In this document: one piece after another, positions 26,443 through 34,843 of the stretch | Numbering within the stretch: the stretch's first letter is position 1 | How the letters are laid out: each line of letters opens with the position of its first letter | Origin: Cyanobacteria bacterium FACHB-502 | GTDB taxonomy: Bacteria > Cyanobacteriota > Cyanobacteriia > Elainellales > Elainellaceae | DNA: 64,000 nt | Assembly (NCBI GenBank): GCA_014695325.1 | Contig: JACJNZ010000014.1 | Coordinates: forward strand, 62,001 to 126,000 | Direction: 5' to 3' | Translations under genes and position numbers: made by a program | The notes under the pieces: generated by a model | Told to the model about the DNA's origin: nothing | Seen by the model: the letters and a program-made list of their open reading frames with translations, nothing else | The model's database searches: none

Positions 26443-27678
26443 CTACTGCACCTCGATTCGTGACAGCCTGACCCCAGTGTAGTAATGGCTTACAATCTGC
26501 TGATAGTTCCAGCCCTGCTGAGCCAGCTTGTAGGCACCGTACTGACTCATCCCGACCCCGTGCCCAAAGCCACTGCCGCTAATCTGAAACGTGAGCGGAG
26601 CCGCAGGCACACTCCCCGCACTGGCAACTTGTCCGCGCATTGGGTCGATCGAGAAAAGGGTGCTTTTTAGCTTTAGCTTGTTTCGCATCTCATCCCCATC
26701 GATCGTCACAGATCCGGCACTGCCGTCAATTTGCAGCGAGAGGACGCGCCCGTGAGGATGACGATTCACCATGACTGAATAAATCGTGCCGCTGTAGCCG
26801 ATCGCCTCACTGAGTTCTTGCGCTGATACAGTGCGCGATTCCCACTGGCATCCCTGCATATCCTGGTCTGGGCTGACGACGCCTCTCAAATAAGGCAGCG
26901 GATTCGTCCAGATATCTTCCACGTTTTCGGTGTGTCCGCCCGCGCAGGAGTGGAAGACGGCGTTAATAATCTGCCCGTTATGAGTCAAAACCTGTCCTTT
27001 CGTAGCATCCACGGCGGCTCTGGTGCTGGCAGCTTCTTCCTCCAGTCCCCCGTAAACCTGCCACTGAGTTGTATCGCCCACGTCAAAGACTGCATTGGCA
27101 CTGTTCTGACGCTGATACAGCACGTAAGAGCGAGCAGCAACCGCTTGAGCCTTCAGAGCCTCTAAATCCCAGTTTGTCGGCATTTCTGCACCCACAACAC
27201 TGTAGAGATAGTGCTCTAGATCAACGTAGTTCACAGCCGTTAATCCGCCTGCAGTTGGCATCACCAGCGTTCTGCCGCGATACCACTTGTCCCCAATAAA
27301 GACATAGCCGTCGGAACGCTTTGGCTCTACCCAAAGCTGGCTCGTTTCGACCTCGTTAACTGCAATTTGTCCGTCTTCTGACTGCGCCATCACCGCGTTC
27401 ATGCCCGGAATCTGCGCCAAGACCTGTCCTGAACCGTCTCGCAACACTGCATCGGTAGAGCTGCCAACCTTCACCTGGCTCACGTTTTGTTCGATCGCCA
27501 CTCGCAGTTCCAGTCCTGCCCATGCAGGCGCGATCGCCACCAGCCAAAACAAAAGGGTCATCCAGCCCGACTTTTTACCGTAATGCCAGAGCCACTTCAG
27601 CCCTTGAACCTGAGGAACTTGGATTCGATTGACTTGAATTTCATGGTTGGCTGCTGTTACGTGGTGCGTCTTTGTCAT
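26443..27678 (-). CDS. SpoIID/LytB domain protein
   Basis: A 411-residue exported or membrane-anchored protein. An N-terminal basic stretch is followed by a membrane segment near residues 38-54 ('MTLLFWLVAIAPAWAG'). The SpoIID domain follows with 'GLTAVNYVDLEHYLYSVVGAEMP', 'ALKAQAVAARSYVLYQRQ', 'AVFHSCAGGHTENVEDIW' and 'SGSGFGHGVGMSQYGAYKLAQQG'. In Bacillus, SpoIID is a lytic transglycosylase acting on peptidoglycan without stem peptides; cyanobacteria do not sporulate, so here it is probably a cell-wall remodelling enzyme. An amidase with AMIN domain elsewhere in the window would supply the denuded glycan that SpoIID prefers; that link is inference. Confidence 0.9.
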   Translation of the reverse strand: MTKTHHVTAANHEIQVNRIQVPQVQGLKWLWHYGKKSGWMTLLFWLVAIAPAWAGLELRVAIEQNVSQVKVGSSTDAVLRDGSGQVLAQIPGMNAVMAQSEDGQIAVNEVETSQLWVEPKRSDGYVFIGDKWYRGRTLVMPTAGGLTAVNYVDLEHYLYSVVGAEMPTNWDLEALKAQAVAARSYVLYQRQNSANAVFDVGDTTQWQVYGGLEEEAASTRAAVDATKGQVLTHNGQIINAVFHSCAGGHTENVEDIWTNPLPYLRGVVSPDQDMQGCQWESRTVSAQELSEAIGYSGTIYSVMVNRHPHGRVLSLQIDGSAGSVTIDGDEMRNKLKLKSTLFSIDPMRGQVASAGSVPAAPLTFQISGSGFGHGVGMSQYGAYKLAQQGWNYQQIVSHYYTGVRLSRIEVQ

Positions 27679-28093
27679 TCGTCAGGCTCCTCTCCCCTCA
27701 ACATTCATCATTGGCTTAGTATTGGCTTAATTTCGTTGAGTTTTTATACCGATCGAGCGATGCGGACTCCGCTGGAAACGAAATCACAATAATCCTGGTT
27801 CATCTTATTTCAACTTTTTAAGGTTTAGCTACAAAAATTCCGTAATTGCCGCGATCGCTCCTGTAGCTACTCAAAATTTCATCTCAACTTCATCATTCAA
27901 CTCTTGCTTTCAGACTATTCCCCGCCACCTCAAGTTCCACAGCAGCTTCAACAAAAAATTCTTAAAATTAATCCACTGAATCTTTAAAGGTGACTCAGGA
28001 CAAGCGAACTCTCATCTCCTCACCCTCCCACTCTCCTCGTCTTATGTCACGATAGATCTAGTCCAACACTGCGGCATTGGGTAGGTTTAAGCT
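27679..28093. other. 415-base spacer between divergent genes
   Basis: The spacer separates the SpoIID-like gene (minus) and rnz (plus) and must carry both promoters. It includes a direct repeat ATTGGCTTA (two copies, 27710-27735 region) and an A/T-rich stretch. I see no gene or structured RNA that I can name. Confidence 0.4.
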
Positions 28094-29170
28094 TTGCAGA
28101 TCACATTTCTAGGAACCAGTTCGGGTGTGCCCACTCGATCGCGTAACGTTTCCAGTGTTGCCCTGAGGCTGCCTCAGCGATCGGAGGTCTGGCTATTTGA
28201 CTGCGGCGAGGGCACTCAACATCAGATTCTTCGCAGCGATCTGCGCGTAAGTCAGATCACCAAAATCTTTATTACCCACATGCACGGCGATCACATCTAC
28301 GGGCTAATGGGTCTGCTAGCCAGCTGTGGACTGGCAGGGAATCCTAGCCGGATTGATATCTACGGTCCACCCAAGCTGGATGAGTATCTCAAAGCTGCAG
28401 GACGCTACTCCCAAACCCATTTTTCTTATCCGGTGAAGGTGCATACGATCGAGCCAGGTTTGGTGCTGGAAGAGGAAGAATTTACCGTCACCTCTGCGCC
28501 GCTGACTCACCGCCTACCTGCCTTTGGCTATCGCGTTGCCGAAAAAGACCGCTCGGGACGGTTTGATGTCGATCGCGCTCAGGCAATGGGAATTCCCGCT
28601 GGTCCGCTCTACGGCAGGCTGAAGCGAGGCGAAGTGATTACGCTGCCCGACGGACGCCTGATCAACGGAGCAGACCTCTGCGGCGAAACGGAAATTGGGC
28701 GCAAGTTCGTTTACTGTACCGATACGATTTATTGCGAAAACGCGGTAGAACTGTCGCAAGATGCCGATGTGCTGGTGCATGAAGCCACCTTTGCTCATCA
28801 AGATGCCGAGCTGGCTTATCAGCGGCTTCACTCTACTTCAACGATGGCGGCTCAAACGGCATTAGGCGCACAGGTGAAGCAGCTTATTATGACCCACTTT
28901 AGCCCCCGCTATGCTCCCGGAAATTCGATCGTCCTCGAGGACCTTCTGATCGAAGCCAGAGCCATTTTCCCGCAGACGATCATGGCGCACGACTTTATGA
29001 CCTACGAAATTCCGCGTCGCCAGTCTGAGGCAGAGAAATCCGAAGCGCAAAAAACAGAAACTCAGGAAGCCACAAAACCAGAAAAGCCCAGGAAATCCGC
29101 CTCGAAGACCGCAGGCAAAGCGTCTGCCTCTGCTGCCAAGCCAACTCCGGCGAAGTCAAAAGCTTTATGA
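28094..29170 (+). CDS. rnz: Ribonuclease Z
   Basis: RNase Z cleaves the 3' trailer of tRNA precursors; it matters here because at least the tRNA-Ser gene in the window does not encode CCA. The 358-residue protein is a metallo-beta-lactamase with the zinc motif HMHGDH (His62-x-His64-x-Asp66-His67 counted from THMHGDH), the substrate-pocket segment '[13 protein letters not shown]', and later ligands in '[24 protein letters not shown]' and 'MTHFSPRY'. The start is TTG: the translation [14 protein letters not shown] is the canonical N-terminus and no ATG is available. The final 50 residues are a Lys/Ala/Ser-rich tail not needed for catalysis. Confidence 0.95.
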   Translation: MQITFLGTSSGVPTRSRNVSSVALRLPQRSEVWLFDCGEGTQHQILRSDLRVSQITKIFITHMHGDHIYGLMGLLASCGLAGNPSRIDIYGPPKLDEYLKAAGRYSQTHFSYPVKVHTIEPGLVLEEEEFTVTSAPLTHRLPAFGYRVAEKDRSGRFDVDRAQAMGIPAGPLYGRLKRGEVITLPDGRLINGADLCGETEIGRKFVYCTDTIYCENAVELSQDADVLVHEATFAHQDAELAYQRLHSTSTMAAQTALGAQVKQLIMTHFSPRYAPGNSIVLEDLLIEARAIFPQTIMAHDFMTYEIPRRQSEAEKSEAQKTETQEATKPEKPRKSASKTAGKASASAAKPTPAKSKAL

Positions 29171-29271
29171 TTGGCTGCATGGCTGCGTTTTAAGGGCAAT
29201 TCTGGCGGCAGTGATGCGATCGAACAGGGGAAGAGTATAATCTCACTGACATTCCCTCACCCCGGTGTCCT

Positions 29272-29859
29272 GTGAAATTAACTGCACCCACCCAATTGCT
29301 CTGGGCTTTGATTGGGCTGATCCTGACGATCGGCGGAACCCTGGTTGAGGCGTTTATTACCATTCCTCCGTGGGCTTGGGGGCAGGGTGTGCAGCCTTTG
29401 TCACTGGGCGTAACCTGTCAGGTAGGGGCAGTGCTGCTGATTGGCTGTCTGGCGGGAAGTCGTCCGGCTGCCATTTCCCAAATTGCCTACCTGCTGCTGG
29501 GCCTCACCTGGTTTAATGTGTTCACGCAGGGCGGCGGCTTTGACTATGTGTTTCGCCCCACGTTTGGCTATTTGTTGGGGTTTGTGCCAGGAGCCTGGAT
29601 CTGTGGTTGGTTAGCATTTCGATTGCCGGCTCGACTGGAATTTCTCGCGTTTAGCAGTTTGATGGGTTTGCTGACGATTCATCTCACAGGAACGCTTTAT
29701 TTGCTACTGGCGCAATCGCTGAACTGGGCAAAATTGGGCAGTCTGACCATCGCCAACGCCCTATTCACCTATTCACTTCAGCCGCTTCCCGGCCAAATGG
29801 CAATCGTGTGTGCCGTGGCGGTGCTGGCTTTTCTCCTGCGTCACCTGCTGCTTTACTGA
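29272..29859 (+). CDS. bioY: Biotin transporter BioY
   Basis: BioY is the membrane substrate-binding (S) component of ECF-type biotin importers and can act alone in some bacteria. The protein is 195 residues with about six membrane segments. The motif 'GGGFDYVFRPTFGYLLGFVPGAWICGWLAFR' region matches the BioY ligand-binding loop. The start is GTG at 29272; a perfect TATAAT lies at 29236-29241, which supports a promoter just upstream. It forms a two-gene unit with lspA (4-base gap). The window contains no ECF ATPase or T component. Confidence 0.88.
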   Translation: MKLTAPTQLLWALIGLILTIGGTLVEAFITIPPWAWGQGVQPLSLGVTCQVGAVLLIGCLAGSRPAAISQIAYLLLGLTWFNVFTQGGGFDYVFRPTFGYLLGFVPGAWICGWLAFRLPARLEFLAFSSLMGLLTIHLTGTLYLLLAQSLNWAKLGSLTIANALFTYSLQPLPGQMAIVCAVAVLAFLLRHLLLY

Positions 29860-29863
29860 TGGT

Positions 29864-30352
29864 ATGAGACTAAAGAATCCGTCATTTTGGGCTGCCGCAC
29901 TCGTCGGGCTGATCGTAGATCAGGTCACCAAACTTCTGGTGTTTAGCACGTTTGAGCTAGGGCAAACGATTCCACTCATCCAGGATGTGTTTCACCTTAC
30001 GTTTGTAACAAATAAGGGCGCGGCATTTAGTTTGTTTAGCGAAAGCGGAGAATGGCTGCGCTGGCTGTCGCTGCTCGTCAGTTTAGGGCTGATTGCGCTG
30101 GGCTGGTTTTCGCGACTCAATCGCTGGGAGCAGTTTGGCTATGGGTTCATTTTGGCGGGAGCAGCAGGCAACGGGATCGATCGCTTCCTGCGCGGTGAGG
30201 TCGTGGATTTTTTTGATTTTCGCCTGATTCAGTTTCCGGTGTTTAACGTGGCAGATATCTGTATCAATCTTGGGATTGCCTGTCTGTTAATCGTGGCATT
30301 TCGTCCGCAGAACGGAAACGGTCAAGCCAAACGTCCGCCTACAAGAGATTAG
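29864..30352 (+). CDS. lspA: Lipoprotein signal peptidase LspA
   Basis: LspA removes the signal peptide of prolipoproteins in the cytoplasmic membrane. The protein is 162 residues from the ATG at 29864, with four membrane segments. The catalytic aspartates are Asp105 in AGNGIDR and Asp130 in FNVADI, and the conserved 'VTNKGAAFSLF' segment is present. The start is fixed by the family N-terminus; frames open upstream overlap bioY and are unlikely. It may process the lipoproteins encoded nearby (the NMT1-type binding protein and possibly Ycf48). Confidence 0.96.
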   Translation: MRLKNPSFWAAALVGLIVDQVTKLLVFSTFELGQTIPLIQDVFHLTFVTNKGAAFSLFSESGEWLRWLSLLVSLGLIALGWFSRLNRWEQFGYGFILAGAAGNGIDRFLRGEVVDFFDFRLIQFPVFNVADICINLGIACLLIVAFRPQNGNGQAKRPPTRD

Positions 30353-30473
30353 CAGTAGTTTTTTTTGCCTTGGGATCAATCCTCGGTGCTGGCAACAGTC
30401 TATGTCATAATCTTTAACAGAGTTTCTCAGATTTCTGTTCGATCGTTCTGTAATCTTTACGGTGAGTGCCGCT

Positions 30474-30809
30474 ATGAGTACGGAAGCACTTGATCCCAAA
30501 ACCCTCGATCGCTATGAGTGCGGAGCTTGCGGCTATGTCTATGAGCCAGTCCGAGGAGACAATACCAGCAAAATTGCTGCCGGAACTGCGTTTACGGAAC
30601 TGCCGGAGAACTGGCGTTGCCCGGTCTGCACTGTACGAAAGAGCCGCTTTAGCAATATTGGTCCAGTCGGTAATCCCTCTGGCTTCAAAGAGAATTTGGG
30701 CTACGGGCTGGGAGTCAACACACTGACCCCCGGTCAGAAAAACATTCTCATTTTTGGTGGTTTGGCACTGGGCGTCATTTTCTTTCTCAGTTTGTACGGG
30801 TTAAACTAG
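30474..30809 (+). CDS. rubA: Rubredoxin A, membrane-anchored
   Basis: A 111-residue protein with an N-terminal rubredoxin domain that binds one iron by Cys16/Cys19 (ECGACG) and Cys49/Cys52 (RCPVC), and a C-terminal membrane segment ('ILIFGGLALGVIFFLSLYGL'). In cyanobacteria and plants RubA is needed for photosystem assembly and binds to the thylakoid membrane. The location directly before ycf48 and psbEFLJ is the conserved cyanobacterial arrangement. The start is placed at the ATG at 30474, where the rubredoxin numbering fits; a GTG at 30462 in frame is less likely. Confidence 0.95.
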   Translation: MSTEALDPKTLDRYECGACGYVYEPVRGDNTSKIAAGTAFTELPENWRCPVCTVRKSRFSNIGPVGNPSGFKENLGYGLGVNTLTPGQKNILIFGGLALGVIFFLSLYGLN

Positions 30810-31022
30810 CGCGGTTCATTCTGAGTCCAAGCTTGCTTAAACCTTGTTTGCTCGTCGTGGGCACGTCACTTGGTTTGTTTTAAGTCTGTTTGCCTGGTAG
30901 TTCCCGAAAGAGGTAATCGCTTCAACAGTTGCCCGCAGAGCGGTTCCTTCGGGGTTGCGCTTCGCGCTGATCGCTGCCAAACTCATCTCTCCTGACCTGA
31001 ATTATTCCTTCTAAAAAGTCCG

Positions 31023-32027
31023 ATGTACTCATTCGTTAAGTCTTTTAAGCAAGTTGTGATTGTGCTGGTGGCAGTGCTGCTGTGTAGTAGCTGTGCCAGA
31101 GGCTTCCTGGCATCTGCGACCGAAAACCCGTGGCAGGTGCTCACCTTACCGACTGAAGCAACGATCGCCGATGTCGCCTTTACCGACGATGCAAGTCACG
31201 GCTGGATGGTCGGCACGAATGAAACCCTGCTTGAAACGACAGACGGCGGCAGAACTTGGGAGCCACGCGAACTCGATTTGGGAGACAGCACTAGCTATAG
31301 CCTTTCGTCGGTCAGTTTCTCTGGGCAGGAGGGCTGGGTTGTTGGGCAGCCAAGCTTGATGCTGCATACCAAAGACGGCGGCAAATCCTGGTCGCGGGTT
31401 CCGCTGAGCGAAAAGCTGCCCGGTGCGCCGGATACGATCGTTGCTCTTGGTTCAAAGCAAGCCGAAATGACCACCAATGTGGGTGCAATTTACCGCACTA
31501 AAGACGGAGGACGCACTTGGCAGGCAATGGTTCAAGAAGCCGTTGGGGTGCTGCGAAACATTGAGCGATCGCCGGACGGTAAGTATGTAGCAGTTTCGGC
31601 TCGCGGCAGTTTCTTTTCTACTTGGGAACCCGGTCAGGATGCCTGGACACCCCACAATCGCACCAGTTCTCGCCGCCTTCAGAACATGGGCTATGGTCAG
31701 GATGGGCAACTCTGGCTGCTAGCAAGAGGCGGTCAAGTGCAGTTTAGTGATCCCAACGATCCCGAAAGCTGGTCGAACACGGTGAATCCAGAATTTGCCA
31801 CAAGCTGGGGGCTACTCGATCTGGCGTACCGCACTAAAGATGAACTCTGGGTCGCGGGGGGCAGCGGCAACCTAATGGTGAGCTATGACGGTGGGCAAAC
31901 CTGGCAGAAGGATCGAGACGTTGAGAATGTACCGTCTAACTTTTACAAAATTGTGTTTCTCTCGCCGGAGCAAGGATACATTTTGGGTCAGCGCGGTACG
32001 GTTTTGAGATATGAACAGCCCGCTTAA
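31023..32027 (+). CDS. ycf48: Photosystem II assembly factor Ycf48 (HCF136 homologue)
   Basis: Ycf48 binds early D1 assembly intermediates in the thylakoid lumen and promotes insertion of chlorophyll-protein complexes. The 334-residue protein has an N-terminal membrane-targeting sequence with a cysteine at residue 24 ('LLCSSCARG'), consistent with the lipoprotein character reported for cyanobacterial Ycf48. The rest is a seven-bladed beta propeller of Asp-box-like repeats ('TDDASHGWMVGTNETLLETTDGGRTW', 'SGQEGWVVGQPSLMLHTKDGGKSW', and so on to 'SPEQGYILGQRGTVLRYE'). It sits between rubA and psbE, the usual order. Confidence 0.96.
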   Translation: MYSFVKSFKQVVIVLVAVLLCSSCARGFLASATENPWQVLTLPTEATIADVAFTDDASHGWMVGTNETLLETTDGGRTWEPRELDLGDSTSYSLSSVSFSGQEGWVVGQPSLMLHTKDGGKSWSRVPLSEKLPGAPDTIVALGSKQAEMTTNVGAIYRTKDGGRTWQAMVQEAVGVLRNIERSPDGKYVAVSARGSFFSTWEPGQDAWTPHNRTSSRRLQNMGYGQDGQLWLLARGGQVQFSDPNDPESWSNTVNPEFATSWGLLDLAYRTKDELWVAGGSGNLMVSYDGGQTWQKDRDVENVPSNFYKIVFLSPEQGYILGQRGTVLRYEQPA

Positions 32028-32219
32028 GGATTTGCCCTGGTTTGACTGTTGTAGGCTGTGCTTCAGGTCAGCGATCGATCGAATCCTATTTTTCGGTAGA
32101 CTGCTTACGATCGCGCCTAAATTCTGATAGAAATCAGTTCAGAGATGGGCTGGTTTAACTGTCTTGAATTATCCTGAAGAATAGTCTTGAAAAAAGGAAA
32201 TGGAGAGGTAGTAATTGAC

Positions 32220-32248
32220 TTGTGACCAACTACGCTCTCCCGTATGAT
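32220..32248 (+). promoter_or_regulatory. Putative promoter of psbEFLJ
   Basis: A -35-like TTGTGA (32220-32225) and a -10 TATGAT (32243-32248) are 17 bases apart, 40 bases before the psbE start. An alternative -35, TTGACT at 32215-32220, would give a 22-base spacing. A strong ribosome binding site GGGAGGA (32276-32282) lies six bases before the psbE ATG. Confidence 0.5.
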
Positions 32249-32288
32249 AGAGAGTAAGATTTCAATTGTTTGACTGGGAGGAAACTGG

Positions 32289-32540
32289 ATGGCAGGTACT
32301 ACTGGAGAGCGTCCCTTTGGCGATATTGTGACCAGCATTCGCTACTGGGTAATTCACAGCATCACAATTCCGGCACTGTTTATTGCAGGCTGGCTATTTG
32401 TCAGCACGGGTCTGGCATATGATGCGTTTGGAACGCCCCGCCCCAACGAATACTATACGCAAACCCGTCAAGAAGTGCCGATCGTTTCCGATCGCTTTGA
32501 AGGGAAGCAGCAAATTCAACAGTTTTTACAGCAAAAGTAG
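32289..32540 (+). CDS. psbE: Cytochrome b559 alpha subunit, photosystem II
   Basis: PsbE, 83 residues, is the alpha subunit of cytochrome b559 in the photosystem II core. One membrane segment ('[34 protein letters not shown]') carries the heme ligand His23, which pairs with His23 of PsbF. The N-terminus '[15 protein letters not shown]' and the lumenal '[15 protein letters not shown]' are fully conserved. It is the first gene of psbE-psbF-psbL-psbJ, preceded by a good ribosome binding site. Confidence 0.98.
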   Translation: MAGTTGERPFGDIVTSIRYWVIHSITIPALFIAGWLFVSTGLAYDAFGTPRPNEYYTQTRQEVPIVSDRFEGKQQIQQFLQQK

Positions 32541-32573
32541 CTTCTAGCATTAGGTAACTATCATCAGACTACT

Positions 32574-32708
32574 ATGACGAGCAATACTCCAAATCAACCC
32601 GTTACTTATCCGATTTTTACCGTTCGCTGGCTAGCCGTTCACACGCTGGCAGTGCCCTCTGTTTTCTTCTTGGGCGCAATTGCAGCGATGCAGTTCATTC
32701 AACGATAG
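32574..32708 (+). CDS. psbF: Cytochrome b559 beta subunit, photosystem II
   Basis: A 44-residue protein, 33 bases after psbE. The translation includes '[20 protein letters not shown]', with the heme ligand His23 in [10 protein letters not shown], and ends '[11 protein letters not shown]'. With PsbE it forms the heme-binding site of cytochrome b559. The length is as expected. The gene is a standard member of the operon. Confidence 0.97.
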   Translation: MTSNTPNQPVTYPIFTVRWLAVHTLAVPSVFFLGAIAAMQFIQR

Positions 32709-32718
32709 GAGTCAAAAG

Positions 32719-32847
32719 ATGGCACCTTTAGACCGTTCATCCAATCCCAATAAGCAGCCAGTTGAGCTAAACCGGACCTCTCTCTATCTTGGCTTGCTGC
32801 TGGTGTTTGTGCTGGGTATTCTGTTCTCCAGCTATTTCTTCAACTAG
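32719..32847 (+). CDS. psbL: Photosystem II protein L
   Basis: A 42-residue single-pass protein that begins 10 bases after psbF. The conserved core '[18 protein letters not shown]' and '[10 protein letters not shown]' identifies PsbL, which sits at the PSII dimer interface and supports the quinone sites. The N-terminus is three residues longer than the usual 39. A GGAG box precedes it. Confidence 0.97.
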   Translation: MAPLDRSSNPNKQPVELNRTSLYLGLLLVFVLGILFSSYFFN

Positions 32848-32969
32848 CCCTTTTGGGTCGCGATATCTCATTTTTGCTGCGCTTTGTGCAGGAGTCGCAA
32901 TCTCTTTTTGAGCTGCACGTTGTTTCTGGAACAAAAAAGTTCTTGATCTTGGGAGGATAAAGTAGGCTC

Positions 32970-33089
32970 ATGCTGCAATCAGGTAGAATTCCGCTTTGGG
33001 TTGTTGCAACGATCGCTGGCACGGGTGTGCTGGTGGTAGTTGGTCTTTTCTTCTACGGAGCTTACGCAGGACTCGGTTCCTCTATCTAA
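32970..33089 (+). CDS. psbJ: Photosystem II protein J
   Basis: A 39-residue single-pass protein ('[20 protein letters not shown]', '[14 protein letters not shown]') that matches PsbJ, located near cytochrome b559 and the plastoquinone exchange channel. It is preceded by GGGAGGA. Unlike the 10- and 33-base gaps elsewhere in the operon, 122 bases separate it from psbL. A terminator follows. Confidence 0.97.
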   Translation: MLQSGRIPLWVVATIAGTGVLVVVGLFFYGAYAGLGSSI

Positions 33090-33123
33090 GCTTTTCGTTT
33101 TCCTCGGAATAGATATCATAATT

Positions 33124-33157
33124 TGCCCTTTCCATTTGGCGAGGGCATCTTTTTTGC
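33124..33157 (+). terminator. Terminator of the psbEFLJ operon
   Basis: A 6-bp stem TGCCCT (33124-33129) / AGGGCA (33142-33147) is followed by TCTTTTTT. It lies 35 bases after the psbJ stop. Confidence 0.65.
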
Positions 33158-33313
33158 AGTTTTTAGGTTCTGTAATTTTTGCGGTCGAATTCAGTTTTGC
33201 AAATTTGCAGTGTTAATAAATGATAAGAAGACAAAGAAATAAGAAGACAAAAATAAGTGCTAGAGGTGGCTGTTATCGCTCACTGTTACCGGTCATTGAT
33301 CTGCGGTTCTCTG

Positions 33314-33348
33314 CAAAGGACAAAGGACAAAGAACCAATGACAAATGA
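33314..33348. repeat. Heptanucleotide tandem repeat
   Basis: Five 7-base units: CAAAGGA, CAAAGGA, CAAAGAA, CCAATGA and CAAATGA. Heptanucleotide short tandem repeats (STRRs) are a known feature of filamentous cyanobacterial genomes. Confidence 0.8.
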
Positions 33349-33597
33349 CAACCCCTGAATCTCCCTGGTTTCCCTATTTCTTCCCAATAATTTTGATTGA
33401 GTATTAAAAACGACCTGGTCAGAATTCCTTAGTAGGGTCATGAAAATGGGAAGACTGTAGTCCTTAACACAGAAAGCAGGCTCTATTCCAAAATTCAATG
33501 CCCTAGTAGCTGTGTAGTTGGTTTATTGCTCCTGAATGTTTTTTAATTGACTAATCGATCGCGCAAATTATCAGCATTAATGGGAATTTTGGAGTCT

Positions 33598-34731
33598 ATG
33601 GTGAAGCGTTCTTCTCTCAAGCAATGGTCAGGAGTTTCCCTGCTGACTGCATCCCTGGTTATGTTTGCAGGCTGTACTGCTCCGACGGCAAACAATCCAA
33701 CCGAAAATTCTGCGGTTCCTGCTGCCCAAACTGCGGCTCCGGCAAATGAAGAGCTAAAAACGGTTAAGGTGCAGTTGTCTTTCCTGAAGCAAAGTCTGGA
33801 TGCGCCGCTCATTATCGCAATGAACAAGGGCTACTTTGCCGAAGAAGGGCTGAATGTGGTTTATGAGCGCGGCTTTGGCAATGCCGACACGATCAGCAAA
33901 TTGGGAGCAGGTTCCTTTGACCTTGCGTTTAGCGATATCTATAACGCGATGGAGTTCAACAGCAAGAACCCCAACGATCGCGTGATTGCAGTCGCTTCAG
34001 TTCATAGTAGAGCACCCTTCTCAATCATCACTCTAAAGGAAAGCGGCATTAATTCACCCAAGGATTTAGCGGGCAAGAAGCTGGGCGCACCCGCAGGCGA
34101 CGGACCCCGAAAACTCTTCCCGGTCTTTGCTAGCCAGGTGGGTATTGACCCAAACTCCGTGCAGTGGACAACGATGGAGCCAAAACTGCGCGAAAGCTTC
34201 CTGTTGCAAAAGCAGGTTGATGCCATTAGCGGCTTTGCGACCTCTGCCCTGCCCGGTTTGCTCAAGGGCGGCAAGCAAATGAGCGACCTCAACGTGTTTT
34301 ACTACAACGACAATGGCATGGATTTCTACGGCAACTCGATCCTGACCAGGGCAAGCTTTGCCGAACAGAATCCTGAAGCCGTGAAGGGCTTTGTTCGGGC
34401 ATATCTGCGCGGAATGCAGGATGTGCTGCGCGACCCATCTGCCGGGCTGGATGCTGTGATGGCATCAGACGACAGCAAGCTGATGGATCGCAACGCTGAA
34501 AAAGTGCGGATGGAAATTGCGCTGGAGCGGATGTTTATTACGCCAGAAGTCGAAAAGCTTGGTCTGGGCGCAGTTGACCCGAAGCGGCTCGAAACGACGA
34601 TCGAGCAAACGGTGGAAGGCTTTGGTCTACCCAGCAAGCCAGCTGTTTCTGATGTCTTTACCAATCAGTTTTTGCCTGCTGAAGCCGATCGCCAGTTGCC
34701 CCCCGCCAGCGAACGTAAGCCCCTGAGCTAG
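33598..34731 (+). CDS. ABC transporter substrate-binding lipoprotein, NMT1/SsuA type
   Basis: A 377-residue binding protein of an importer of the nitrate/sulfonate/taurine/thiamine-precursor class. The signal peptide ends in the lipobox FAGC, with the lipid-modified Cys about residue 24. The NMT1/THI5-like fold is shown by 'KTVKVQLSFLKQSLDAPLIIAMNKGYFAEEGLNVVYERG', 'LGAGSFDLAFSD' and 'SPKDLAGKKLGAP'. The ATG at 33598, preceded by GGAG, is the best start; in-frame upstream codons at 33547 (TTG) and 33580 (ATG) would add residues before the signal peptide. The substrate is not decided by sequence; aromatic or small organic anions, sulfonates and pyrimidines are all possible. Confidence 0.9.
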   Translation: MVKRSSLKQWSGVSLLTASLVMFAGCTAPTANNPTENSAVPAAQTAAPANEELKTVKVQLSFLKQSLDAPLIIAMNKGYFAEEGLNVVYERGFGNADTISKLGAGSFDLAFSDIYNAMEFNSKNPNDRVIAVASVHSRAPFSIITLKESGINSPKDLAGKKLGAPAGDGPRKLFPVFASQVGIDPNSVQWTTMEPKLRESFLLQKQVDAISGFATSALPGLLKGGKQMSDLNVFYYNDNGMDFYGNSILTRASFAEQNPEAVKGFVRAYLRGMQDVLRDPSAGLDAVMASDDSKLMDRNAEKVRMEIALERMFITPEVEKLGLGAVDPKRLETTIEQTVEGFGLPSKPAVSDVFTNQFLPAEADRQLPPASERKPLS

Positions 34732-34843
34732 AGCGTGTAGTTCTCAGGCGATGGATAGGGCGAGGCAGCTTTTCCGTATTTTGTCTTTCTACCCATCGTC
34801 TGCAGTTTGTTTTTCGGTTGTCCTTCACCCCTGTCGATTCCTT

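Larger units (their letters stand above)
33090..33597. other. 508-base spacer with terminator and short repeats
   Basis: Between psbJ and the ABC transporter. After the operon terminator it has a 13-base direct repeat ATAAGAAGACAAA (33223 and 33239) and a 7-base tandem repeat (33314-33348). I looked for a thiamine pyrophosphate or other riboswitch before the transporter genes and see none. Confidence 0.55.

Noticed and set aside
33100-33597. Thiamine pyrophosphate riboswitch before the NMT1-type transporter
   Set aside because: The conserved CUGAGA and related motifs of that riboswitch are absent.
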